Shown: in pieces, positions 45,729 through 54,027 of the stretch | Position numbering within the stretch: the first letter of the stretch is position 1 | How the letters are laid out: every line of letters starts with the position of its first letter | Source: Bradyrhizobium sp. ORS 285 | Lineage (GTDB): Bacteria; Pseudomonadota; Alphaproteobacteria; Rhizobiales; Xanthobacteraceae | Direction: 5' to 3' | DNA: 64,000 nt | Assembly (NCBI RefSeq): GCF_900176205.1 | Contig: NZ_LT859959.1 | Coordinates: 1,612,001 to 1,676,000, forward strand | The notes under the pieces: model-generated | What the model was told of the DNA's origin: nothing | Databases searched by the model: none | What the model saw: the letters and a program-made list of their open reading frames with translations, nothing else | Position numbers and translations under genes: made by a program

Positions 45729-46553
45729 TTGCGCACCGCGTCCGAGCCACTGAAGGCACGACGGATCTACCTGCTGCTGAAGGACAAGATCGCATCCGGC
45801 GAGCTTGCGGACGGCGAGCGGTTGCCGGGCGAGTTCGCGCTCGCCGAGGAGCACAACGTCTCCCGCGTCACCATCCGCCAAGCGCTCGATCTGCTCGCTG
45901 GCGAAGACCTCATTCAGAAGAAGAGCGGGCTCGGCACCTTCGTGCATCGTCCGGCGTCCAAGGTCCGCACCGTTCTCGCCGACGTCTCCAACGTGTTTGC
46001 GCATCTGATCGAGATGGGCCGAACGACCGATGTGCGTCTTCTCTCGTTCGATTACATCACGCCATCCGATCAGATCCGCGAGGCGCTGCGGCTCGCACCC
46101 GACGAGCGCTCGCAGCGCTCGGTGCGCGTCCGTCTCGTCGACGGCGTGCCGTTCTCCTACCTCATCGCCAACGTGCCCGAGCGCATCGGCCGCAACTATT
46201 CGCGCGAGGATCTCGCGCGCATGCCGCTGCTGGAATTGATCGAGCGTTCCGGCCTCACCAGCGCCTCGGCGCGGCAGGAGATCAGCGCGGTGCTGTCGAG
46301 CCCCGACGTGGCTGAGGCGCTCGACATCGATGTCGGCATGCCGCTCGTGGCCCTGCGCCGCACGGTCTACGGCAAGGACGGCCAGCCGATGGAGCACCTG
46401 CAGGCGCTCTACCGGCCCGACCGCTACACATTGCAGATGAACCTCGAACGGACGGGCGACGAAGGGCACCGGCACTGGAGCCCGACCGCCGAGGTGTACC
46501 GCAGGGAGCGCCCGCGCCGGCGGCCGCCAGTCAGGAAAGTGGGGAAGTCATGA
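45729..46553 (+). CDS. GntR-family regulator, HutC subfamily
   Basis: A 274-residue regulator. The winged helix-turn-helix (about 10-75) has RIYLLLKDKIASGELADGER and RVTIRQALDLLAGEDLIQKK. The UTRA ligand-binding domain spans about 95-250 with the family pattern RVRLVDGVPFSYLIANVPE. The start is TTG 45729; no better start fits. Its stop overlaps the start of the binding-protein gene, so it is the first gene of the operon it probably controls. Its ligand would be the imported compound or an early intermediate. Confidence 0.92.
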   Translation: MRTASEPLKARRIYLLLKDKIASGELADGERLPGEFALAEEHNVSRVTIRQALDLLAGEDLIQKKSGLGTFVHRPASKVRTVLADVSNVFAHLIEMGRTTDVRLLSFDYITPSDQIREALRLAPDERSQRSVRVRLVDGVPFSYLIANVPERIGRNYSREDLARMPLLELIERSGLTSASARQEISAVLSSPDVAEALDIDVGMPLVALRRTVYGKDGQPMEHLQALYRPDRYTLQMNLERTGDEGHRHWSPTAEVYRRERPRRRPPVRKVGKS

Positions 46554-47773
46554 CGTTGAGCCCGAAGTCGCTGTCACGCCGCAATGTGCTCAAGAGCGGT
46601 GTCGCGCTCACCTCGATGCTGGCCGCGCCGGGCCTGCTGCGCGCGGAGCCTGCACCCGTCAAGGTCGGTCTGCTGCAGCCGATCTCGGGCGCCTTCGCAC
46701 TCGACGGCGATCTCGCTAAGATCGGCGCGGAGTTCGCGATCAAGGAGATCAACGACGCCGGCGGCATCAAGGCGCTCGGCGGCGCCAAGCTCGAGCTCGT
46801 CGTCGGCGACAGCCGCTCGAATGCTGAAGCCGGCGCGCAGGCGACCGAGGAACTGCAGTCGGCCGGCGTCGCCGCCGTGCTCGGCGGCTTCGCCTCGGGC
46901 ATCGCACTGACCGCGACGCAGACCGCCTCGCGCTACGATCTGCCGTTCGTCGTGGACTGCGCGGTGGCCGACACCATCACCGAGCGCGGCCTGAAGAACA
47001 CCTTCCGCTTCAACCCGAACTTCAGCATGGCCACGTCGGTCGCGCTGAAGAACCTCGTCAAGCTCAACGACGATGCCGGCAAGCCGATCAAGACGGTGGC
47101 GATCGTGCACGAGGACGGCCTGTTCGGCTCGGGTCTGGCCAAGATCATGCAGGAGAAACTGCCGCCGCTCGGCTTCCAGATCGTCGAGACCATCGCGCAT
47201 CCGACCCCGGCGCGCGACATGACGAACGTCGTGCTGCGGCTGCGCGCGCTCAATCCCGATCTGATCGTGCCGTCGCACTACTTCAACGAGTTCGTGCTGA
47301 TGGCCCGCACCCTGCAGCAGCAGCGCGTGCGCCCGAAGGGCATCTACGCCGTGTTCGGCGGCGCCGCTTCGAGCTATCGTTTCGTCAACGAATTCCCCGA
47401 GGCTGCCCAAGGCGTGATGGACTGCAATCATTGGGGCGATCCCAAGAGCCCGATCACCGCCAAGCTGCGCGAGACCGTGACCGCGGCCGGCAAGTTCTAC
47501 GCCTACAACACGCCGATCAACTACTCGCTGGTGAAGGTGTTCGCCCAGGCCGTCGAGAAGGCCGGCAGCGCCGACCGTGCCAAGATCATCGAGGCCTTGG
47601 CAGCGAACGAGTTCGACAGCGGCGTCATGCCCTACGGCAAGACCAAGTTCGACGCCAAGGGCCAGAACACCAGCGCGCTGCCGCTGAACACCCAGGTCCA
47701 GGGCAAGGACATCAAGGTGATCTACCCGGCGGACTACGCCGACGCCAAGCCGGTGTTCCCGATCAACGGATGA
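46550..47773 (+). CDS. Branched-chain-amino-acid-type ABC binding protein, Tat exported
   Basis: A 407-residue periplasmic binding protein of the LivJ/Leu-Ile-Val type. The N terminus has a twin-arginine signal (SRRNVLKSGVALTSMLAAPG), which suggests export in folded form. The mature part begins APVKVGLLQPISGAFALDG. Proteins of this class bind very diverse ligands (amino acids, amides, urea, aromatic acids), so the Liv label gives no firm substrate. It overlaps gntR by an ATGA. A 165-base palindromic repeat separates it from livH. Confidence 0.92.
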   Translation: MTLSPKSLSRRNVLKSGVALTSMLAAPGLLRAEPAPVKVGLLQPISGAFALDGDLAKIGAEFAIKEINDAGGIKALGGAKLELVVGDSRSNAEAGAQATEELQSAGVAAVLGGFASGIALTATQTASRYDLPFVVDCAVADTITERGLKNTFRFNPNFSMATSVALKNLVKLNDDAGKPIKTVAIVHEDGLFGSGLAKIMQEKLPPLGFQIVETIAHPTPARDMTNVVLRLRALNPDLIVPSHYFNEFVLMARTLQQQRVRPKGIYAVFGGAASSYRFVNEFPEAAQGVMDCNHWGDPKSPITAKLRETVTAAGKFYAYNTPINYSLVKVFAQAVEKAGSADRAKIIEALAANEFDSGVMPYGKTKFDAKGQNTSALPLNTQVQGKDIKVIYPADYADAKPVFPING

Positions 47774-47863
47774 TCGGGCAGGGCAGGTAATAGGCGGTCC
47801 GTCGCCGTGTGACCGCAATCCGTCGTAACCGAACGTTGGAGCCAAGTACTTCGCACCACGAGC

Positions 47864-48028
47864 GGTGCGCTCCCTCTCCCCGTTCTTCACGGGGAGAGGG
47901 TTGGGGTGAGGGGCAGCCACACGCACCGGACTCGCGGAGAGCCCCCTCACCCGGATTGCATCTGGCGATGCAATCCGACCTCTCCCCGCCCTAGCGAAGC
48001 TTCGCTTCGCCCTGGCGGGGAGAGGTGA
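47864..48028 (+). repeat. Palindromic GGGGAGAGG-type repeat between livJ-type gene and livH
   Basis: Second copy of the family, in direct orientation. The 10-bp stem GGATTGCATC/GATGCAATCC at 47953-47976 differs from the 31239-31262 copy by a compensated C-G to T-A pair. The closing hairpin is the longer sub-type with AGCGAAGCTTCGCT. As in locus 1, it lies right after the binding-protein gene inside the operon. Confidence 0.9.
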
Positions 48029-48100
48029 AGACCGAACAGGCGGCGATGAGGTCGCGTACCAAGCGGATCGCTCACAGCGTCTGCTGAACTTGAGGATCTA

Positions 48101-48973
48101 ATGTACTCGCCCCAGATCGTCGTGGAGGCGCTGTTGAACGGACTGATGCTGGGCGCGATCTATGCCTTGATCGCGCTTGGCCTCACACTGATCTACGGCG
48201 TGCTGCACATCGTGAATTTCGCCCACGGCGCGCTGCTGACGGTGGCGATGTTCATGGTGTGGCTCGCCTGCGCCCGCTACGGCATGGACCCGTACCTTGC
48301 CATTCTCTTCGTCGCGCCGTTCATGTTCGCGCTCGGCTACGCGCTGCAGCGCTTCATTATCGGCCCCGCCAGTCACGGCAAGGACAACGGCATCCTGCTG
48401 GTCACCCTCGGCCTGTCGATCATCATCGAGAACGCGCTGCTCGCCGCCTTCCAGTCCGATACCCGTACGATCACCACCGACTACTCCTTCCGCGTCGTCG
48501 AGCTCGGCCCGTTGCTGCTGTCGTTCCCGCGCGTCGTCGGCTTCAGCGTCACCATAGTGACCACACTTCTGCTCTGGCTGGTGCTGCACCAGACTGACAT
48601 CGGCAAGGCGATCCGCGCGGTCGCGAAGGAGAAGCTCGGCGCCAGCCTCGTCGGCATCAGCGTGCCGCATGTCTACGCCATGACCTTTGCGATCGGCTGC
48701 GCCTGTCTCGCCGTCGCCGCGGGCCTGCTGATGCCGTCCTTCTACGTCAGCCCGAAGACCGGCGCCGCCTTCGTGCTGGTCGCCTTCACCATCGTGGTGC
48801 TCGGCGGCATGGGCTCGATCCCCGGCGCGCTGATCGGCGGCCTCCTGGTCGGCGTCGTCGAGGCCGCGTCCAGTCTCTTTCTCGGTGACAGCCTCGGCCA
48901 GATCGGCATCTTCCTGATCTTCATCGTCACCCTGCTGGTGCGCCCGACCGGCCTGTTCGGAGCGCGCGCATGA
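48101..48973 (+). CDS. livH: Branched-chain-type ABC transporter permease LivH
   Basis: A 290-residue inner-membrane protein with about eight helices. LMLGAIYALIALGLTLIYGV near residue 15 and FVLVAFTIVVLGGMGSIPGALIGGL near 225-250 (given by span) are the LivH landmarks; NFAHGALLTVAMF is also present. It forms the channel with LivM. The stop overlaps livM by four bases. Confidence 0.94.
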   Translation: MYSPQIVVEALLNGLMLGAIYALIALGLTLIYGVLHIVNFAHGALLTVAMFMVWLACARYGMDPYLAILFVAPFMFALGYALQRFIIGPASHGKDNGILLVTLGLSIIIENALLAAFQSDTRTITTDYSFRVVELGPLLLSFPRVVGFSVTIVTTLLLWLVLHQTDIGKAIRAVAKEKLGASLVGISVPHVYAMTFAIGCACLAVAAGLLMPSFYVSPKTGAAFVLVAFTIVVLGGMGSIPGALIGGLLVGVVEAASSLFLGDSLGQIGIFLIFIVTLLVRPTGLFGARA

Positions 48974-49938
48974 CCAGGCCGCGTCTCGCCACTCTCGCCT
49001 TCATCGTCGTTGCGCTTGCTATCGTCCCGTTCCTCGGCCTGTCCGGCGCATTGCTGAATCTCATGATCTTCATGATGATAACAGCGCTGGCGGCGCAGGG
49101 CTGGAACATCCTCGGCGGCTATGCCGGCCTGTCATCGTTCGGTCACGCCGCCTTCTTCGGCGTCGGCGCCTATGCGATGGCCGTGCTGCAGACCCGCTTC
49201 GGCGTCAACGCCTGGATCGCGCTCGTGATCGGCATCGCACTCGGTGCGCTGGTCGGCGCCGCGATCGGCTTCCTCAGCTTCCGCTCCGGCCTGAAGGGCT
49301 CTTACTTCGCGCTGATCACCTTGGCCTTCGCCGAGGTCGCCCGCATCCTCGCCAACAGCACCAATTTCACCGGCGGCGCCGCCGGCATCCTGCTGAAGCT
49401 GCAGACCGGCCTGCCATATCTGCAATTCGCCGACCGCCGTTATTTCCTGCTCATCGCGCTCGGCTTCGTGGCGATCGGCCTTCTCGTCAGCTGGTGGCTG
49501 GAGCATTCGCGCTTCGGCGCCTATCTCGTCGCGCTGCGTGAGAACGAGCAGGCGGCGCAGGCGCTCGGTGTCGACGTGTTCGCGGTCAAGATGAAGGCGA
49601 TCGCGATCTCCGGCGCGCTGACCGCCGCCGCGGGCTGCCTCTATGCGCAGAACTATCTGTTCATCGACGCCAATGTCGCGTTCGGCTCGTGGATCTCGAT
49701 CGAGGCGCTGTTCGCGGCCATCGTCGGCGGCTCCGGCACCGTGCTCGGGCCGCTGGTCGGCGCGATCGTGCTGCTGGGCCTGGGCGAACTCACCAAGAGC
49801 GTGTCCGGCGGCATTCCCGGGATGGACCTGCTGGTGTTCGGCGTCATCCTCGTGCTGTCGGTGGCGTTCTCGCCGAACGGCCTGGTCATGCTGATGAAGA
49901 GCCTCGGCCTGCGGGCGCCGAAGGCGAAGGAGGCGTGA
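48970..49938 (+). CDS. livM: Branched-chain-type ABC transporter permease LivM
   Basis: A 322-residue inner-membrane protein with nine or ten helices. GWNILGGYAGLSSFGHAAFFG near residue 38, FRSGLKGSYFALITLAFAEV near 105 and IVGGSGTVLGPLVGAIVLLG near 255 are typical. It overlaps livH by four bases and its stop overlaps livG by one base (TGATG). It completes the membrane channel with LivH. Confidence 0.94.
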   Translation: MTRPRLATLAFIVVALAIVPFLGLSGALLNLMIFMMITALAAQGWNILGGYAGLSSFGHAAFFGVGAYAMAVLQTRFGVNAWIALVIGIALGALVGAAIGFLSFRSGLKGSYFALITLAFAEVARILANSTNFTGGAAGILLKLQTGLPYLQFADRRYFLLIALGFVAIGLLVSWWLEHSRFGAYLVALRENEQAAQALGVDVFAVKMKAIAISGALTAAAGCLYAQNYLFIDANVAFGSWISIEALFAAIVGGSGTVLGPLVGAIVLLGLGELTKSVSGGIPGMDLLVFGVILVLSVAFSPNGLVMLMKSLGLRAPKAKEA

Positions 49939-50681
49939 TGCTCGAGGTCAAGTCCCTCACCAAGCGCTTCTCCGGCCTCGTCGCGGTCGACCAGGCGTCG
50001 CTGTCGGTCGCGAAGGGCTCGATCACCGGCCTGATCGGGCCGAACGGCGCCGGCAAGACCACGCTGTTCGCGATGGTCGCGGGCTTCCTGCAGCCCGATG
50101 GCGGCAGCGTCAGCTATGACGGCCGCGACATCACGGCGTTGGCGCCACATGTTCGCGCGCGCCAGGGCATCGCGCGCACCTTCCAGATCGTGCAGCCGTT
50201 CGAAGGCCTGAACGTGCAGGAGAACATCGCGGTCGGCGCCTATCTGCACACGCCTGATGCCAAGGAGGCCATGCAGCAGGCCGCTGAGATCGCCAAGCGG
50301 GTCGGCCTCGGTGCCGATCTCGCCAAGGCGTCCTCCGATCTCACCGTTGCCGGCCGCAAGCGTCTCGAAGTCGCGCGCGCGCTCGCGACCAGGCCGAAGC
50401 TGCTACTGCTCGACGAAGTGCTCGCCGGTCTCAACCCGTCGGAAATCCGCGACGTGCTGCCGCTGGTGCGCGACATCCGGGACCAGGGCATCACCATTCT
50501 GATGATCGAGCACATCATGCAGGCCGTGATGAATCTCTGCGACAAGGTCTATGTGCTGTCGCAGGGACGCATGATCGCCGAGGGCGAGCCGAGGGCCGTC
50601 TGCGAGGACCCACAGGTGATCGAGGCCTATCTCGGCCATGGCGCGGCCGAACGTCTGCGCGCGGAGCAGGCTCATGCTTGA
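49938..50681 (+). CDS. livG: Branched-chain-type ABC transporter ATPase LivG
   Basis: A 247-residue ATPase. Walker A GPNGAGKTT is near residue 35. RTFQIVQPFEGLNVQENIAVGA (Q-loop region) is typical of LivG, and LLLDEVLAGLNPSE is the Walker B. The signature loop reads LTVAGRKRLEVARAL, where the usual LSGG serine-glycine motif appears as TVAG, a variation seen in LivG proteins. The ATG at 49938 shares a base with the livM stop. livF follows, overlapping by eight bases. Confidence 0.94.
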   Translation: MLEVKSLTKRFSGLVAVDQASLSVAKGSITGLIGPNGAGKTTLFAMVAGFLQPDGGSVSYDGRDITALAPHVRARQGIARTFQIVQPFEGLNVQENIAVGAYLHTPDAKEAMQQAAEIAKRVGLGADLAKASSDLTVAGRKRLEVARALATRPKLLLLDEVLAGLNPSEIRDVLPLVRDIRDQGITILMIEHIMQAVMNLCDKVYVLSQGRMIAEGEPRAVCEDPQVIEAYLGHGAAERLRAEQAHA

Positions 50682-51375
50682 GGTTCGCGATCTCCGCGCC
50701 GGCTACGGCGGAACCGAAGTGCTGCGCGGCGTCAGCTTCGACGTCAACGCCGGCGAGGTCGTCGCCGTGCTCGGCTCCAACGGCGTCGGCAAGACCACCT
50801 TGAACAAGGTGCTCTCGGGCGTCGTGCCGGCAACGGCTGGCACCATCCGCTTCAACGGCGCTGCGCTGGAGCATGCGGCCGCGCCCGACATCGTCACCGC
50901 CGGCCTGATCCATGTGCCCGAGGGACGCAAGATCTTCCCCAATCTGTCGGTGCGAGAGAACCTCGAACTCGGTGCCTATTGCCGTCCGCGCCGCGGCCGT
51001 GCTGAGCGCATCGAGCAGATCTACGCGACGTTCCCGAAGCTCAAGCAGCGCGCGCGGCAATATGCCGGCACGCTGTCCGGCGGCGAGCAGCAGATGCTGG
51101 CGATCGGCCGCGGCCTGATGGGCGAGCCGAAGCTGCTCATCCTCGACGAGCCGTCGCTCGGCCTGTCGCCGCTAATGGTGGAAGAAATGTTCGCGCTGAT
51201 CGCGCGGCTCGCGGCGTCCGGGCTCGCCATCATGTTGGTGGAGCAGAACGTCGTGCAGTCGTTGGAGCTCGCCGGCCGCGCCTACATCATGGAGAACGGC
51301 ATCATCACGCTCTCCGGCCAGGCCTCCGAGCTGAAATCCAATGCCGAGCTGAAGCGCGCCTATCTCGGTCTGTGA
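50674..51375 (+). CDS. livF: Branched-chain-type ABC transporter ATPase LivF
   Basis: A 233-residue ATPase. Walker A GSNGVGKTT near residue 36, signature LSGGEQQMLAIGRGLM near 135, and Walker B LLILDEPSLGLSPLM are intact, with VEQNVVQSLELAGRAYIME near the end, typical of LivF. ATG 50674 lies inside the 3' end of livG. It forms a heterodimer with LivG. The lyase gene follows after 43 bases. Confidence 0.94.
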   Translation: MLEVRDLRAGYGGTEVLRGVSFDVNAGEVVAVLGSNGVGKTTLNKVLSGVVPATAGTIRFNGAALEHAAAPDIVTAGLIHVPEGRKIFPNLSVRENLELGAYCRPRRGRAERIEQIYATFPKLKQRARQYAGTLSGGEQQMLAIGRGLMGEPKLLILDEPSLGLSPLMVEEMFALIARLAASGLAIMLVEQNVVQSLELAGRAYIMENGIITLSGQASELKSNAELKRAYLGL

Positions 51376-51418
51376 CCACGGCTTCAGCGAATAGTTTGAG
51401 ACAAACAAGGAAACGACA

Positions 51419-52297
51419 ATGAGCCTGAGATTCACTCTGGCATCAGCCGAGCTGACGATCGCGCCCGGCGTGTATGACGCGCTGACCGCGAGCATCGCCG
51501 CCGAGGCCGGCTTCAAGGCGCTGTATCTGACCGGCGCCGGCATCGCCTACACCAAGCTCGGCCGTCCCGACATCGGCCTGGTGTCGATGATGGAGGTCGC
51601 CGACACCATCGCCATGATCCGCGATCGCGTCGAGACCCCGCTCGTGGTCGACGGCGACACCGGCTTCGGCAATGCGCTCAACGTGCAGCGGACGATTCGG
51701 CTGTTCGAGCGCATGGGCGCCTCCGCGATCCAGCTCGAAGACCAGACCACGCCGAAGCGCTGCGGCCACCTCACCGACAAGACCGTGATCAGCGCCGGCG
51801 AGATGGTCGGCAAGATCAAGGCCGCGCTCGATGCGCGCCAGTCATCGGAGACCTTGATCGTCGCGCGCACCGATGCGCTGGCGATCGAGGGCATGGAGGC
51901 CGCGATCGAACGCGCCGAGCGCTACGCCGAGGCCGGCGCCGACGTGCTGTTTGTCGAGGCGCCGAAGAGCAATGAGCAACTCTCGGCCATCGCCGGACGG
52001 CTGGCATCGAAGCGGCCGCTGCTCGCCAACATGGTCGAGGGCGGCTCGACGCCGATCCATGCGGCCTCGGAGCTCGGCGCGCTCGGCTTCAAGCTCGTGA
52101 TCTTCCCCGGCGGCATCGTGCGAGCGCTCGCCTTCTCGGCGCGCGCCTACTATCAGTCGCTGGCACGGGCCGGCTCGACCAAGCCGTTCGCCGACCGCAT
52201 GCTCGATTTCGCCGGCCTCAACGCGATGCTCGGCACCGCCGACATCCTGGCCAACGGCGCCCGTTACGCCGCTGATGACGAGGGGACGCGGGCATGA
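51419..52297 (+). CDS. Isocitrate lyase/PEP mutase superfamily enzyme
   Basis: A 292-residue TIM-barrel enzyme. DGDTGFGNALNV near residue 78 gives the metal-binding acids, and KRCGHL near 118 keeps the catalytic cysteine of carbon-carbon lyases (as in methylisocitrate lyase and dimethylmalate lyase), which mutase and phosphonate branches replace. ARTDALAIEG near 150 is also typical. It probably cleaves a 2-alkyl malate or methylisocitrate-like acid into pyruvate or glyoxylate plus a second acid. The stop overlaps hyuB by four bases, so its substrate should come from the HyuAB pathway. Confidence 0.9.
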   Translation: MSLRFTLASAELTIAPGVYDALTASIAAEAGFKALYLTGAGIAYTKLGRPDIGLVSMMEVADTIAMIRDRVETPLVVDGDTGFGNALNVQRTIRLFERMGASAIQLEDQTTPKRCGHLTDKTVISAGEMVGKIKAALDARQSSETLIVARTDALAIEGMEAAIERAERYAEAGADVLFVEAPKSNEQLSAIAGRLASKRPLLANMVEGGSTPIHAASELGALGFKLVIFPGGIVRALAFSARAYYQSLARAGSTKPFADRMLDFAGLNAMLGTADILANGARYAADDEGTRA

Positions 52298-54027
52298 CCA
52301 CCTTGGATCCGATCACGCTTGCGGTGCTGAAGGGGCGGCTGGAGCAGATCGCCGACGAGATGGACGCGACCTTGTATCGCTCCGCGTTCAATCCGACGAT
52401 CGCCGAGGCGCGCGACGCCTGCCACGGCATCTATCACGCCACGACAGGCGATACGCTGGTGCAGGGGCAGGGCGGTCTGCCGATCTTCGTCGGCGCCATG
52501 GCCTTTGCCGTGCGCGCCGTCATTGCCAAGGTCGAGAAGGAGGGCGGGTTAGAGGAAGGCGACACGTTCATCTTCAACGATCCCTATGACGGCGGCACCC
52601 ATCTCAACGACTTCCGTCTGGTGCGTCCGGTGTTCCGCGATGGCCGGGTGTTCTGCTGGATCGCCTCGGTCGGCCACTGGCTCGACATCGGCGGCAATGT
52701 CGCCGGCGGCTACAATCCGAAGGCGGTCGAGAGTTTTCAGGAAGGCATGCGTATCCCGCCGGTCAAGCTGATCGCGGCGGGACGCATGAACCACGACATC
52801 CTCGGCATCATCGAAGCCAATTCGCGCGTGCCGATGTCGAACTGGGGCGACCTCAACGGCCAGCTCAACGCGCTCGATCTCGGCGAACGCCGCCTGCGCG
52901 CGCTGCTCGACGACTACGGCGACAAGATCGTCTCTGATGCGTTCGAGGCCTTCTCCGACCGTGCCGAGACCCTGATGCGCGCGGCGATCGCCTCGCTGCC
53001 CGACGGCACCTATTCGTTCGAGGACGTGCTCGACAATGACGGCATCGTCGATGTGCCGCTGACCGTCGCGCTCGACGTCACCATCGCCGGCGACACGCTG
53101 ACGCTCGATTTCACCCGTTCGTCGGCCGCCTGCAAGGGCCCGATCAACATCTCGCGCTCGACCACGATCGCGGCCTGCTACGTCGCGCTGAAGCATGTGT
53201 TCACCGAGGTGCCGGCCAATGCCGGCTGTCTGCGGCCGATCGCGTTCGCGATCACCGACGGCTCGCTGCTCGCGGCGGGTCCGCCGAAGCCGGTCGCGGG
53301 CTACACCGAGACCATCCTGCGCCTGATCGGCGTCGTGCTCGGCGCGCTCGCCAAGGCAGATCCGTCGCGCGCCACAGCCGCGCCGTTCGGCACCATCAAC
53401 GCGCTATCGATCGCCGGCCATCGCAAGGACAACAGCCGCTTCGTGATGTTCTCGTTCTTTGGCGGCGGCCTGGGCGGCAATCCCGCCACCGACGGCCTCA
53501 ACCACGCCAACAACCCGATCTCGACCGCGACCATTCCGCCCGTGGAAATCTTGGAAGCAGCCTATCCCGTCATGTTCACGCAATGGGCGTTGCGCCCGGA
53601 TTCCGCCGGCGCCGGCACCCATCGCGGCGGCGTCGGTGCCGTCTATGAGGTCGAACTGCTGGCCGATGCCGACGTCGCGCTGCTCGGCGAGCGCGGCAAG
53701 GCGGCGCCGTTCGGCGTCGCCGGCGGCGGCAGCGCCGCGCTCAATCATTTCGCCTGGCAGACGGAGCAGGGCGAGGCGAGCCCGCCGATGGTGTCCAAGA
53801 TCACCGATCTGCATCTGAAGGCCGGCAAGCGCGTGCGGCTGGAGACACCCGGCGGCGGCGGCTGGGGCCCGCCCGAAGCGCGGCCTGTCGCTGACGTTGC
53901 GCACGACGTCGCGCTCGGTTTCGTGTCACCTGCGCAAGCGCGTGACGTCTACAAGGTTGCGATGACGGCTGATGGCGCGGTCGATGAAGCAGCGACGCGC
54001 ACGCTCCGCGCTGGAGGTGCGGCATGA
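52294..54027 (+). CDS. Hydantoinase B/oxoprolinase-type subunit
   Basis: A 577-residue HyuB-family protein. The start LDPITLAVLKGRLEQIADEMDATLYRSAFNP (span about 4-34), EGDTFIFNDPYDGGTHLNDF near 85-105 and the Gly-rich C terminus (LETPGGGGWGPPE) are typical. HyuB works with HyuA to open a cyclic amide with ATP, or, in acetone- and acetophenone-carboxylase relatives, to carboxylate a ketone. The GGGWG ending is shared by both groups. It overlaps the lyase gene before it and hyuA after it by four bases each. Confidence 0.92.
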   Translation: MTTLDPITLAVLKGRLEQIADEMDATLYRSAFNPTIAEARDACHGIYHATTGDTLVQGQGGLPIFVGAMAFAVRAVIAKVEKEGGLEEGDTFIFNDPYDGGTHLNDFRLVRPVFRDGRVFCWIASVGHWLDIGGNVAGGYNPKAVESFQEGMRIPPVKLIAAGRMNHDILGIIEANSRVPMSNWGDLNGQLNALDLGERRLRALLDDYGDKIVSDAFEAFSDRAETLMRAAIASLPDGTYSFEDVLDNDGIVDVPLTVALDVTIAGDTLTLDFTRSSAACKGPINISRSTTIAACYVALKHVFTEVPANAGCLRPIAFAITDGSLLAAGPPKPVAGYTETILRLIGVVLGALAKADPSRATAAPFGTINALSIAGHRKDNSRFVMFSFFGGGLGGNPATDGLNHANNPISTATIPPVEILEAAYPVMFTQWALRPDSAGAGTHRGGVGAVYEVELLADADVALLGERGKAAPFGVAGGGSAALNHFAWQTEQGEASPPMVSKITDLHLKAGKRVRLETPGGGGWGPPEARPVADVAHDVALGFVSPAQARDVYKVAMTADGAVDEAATRTLRAGGAA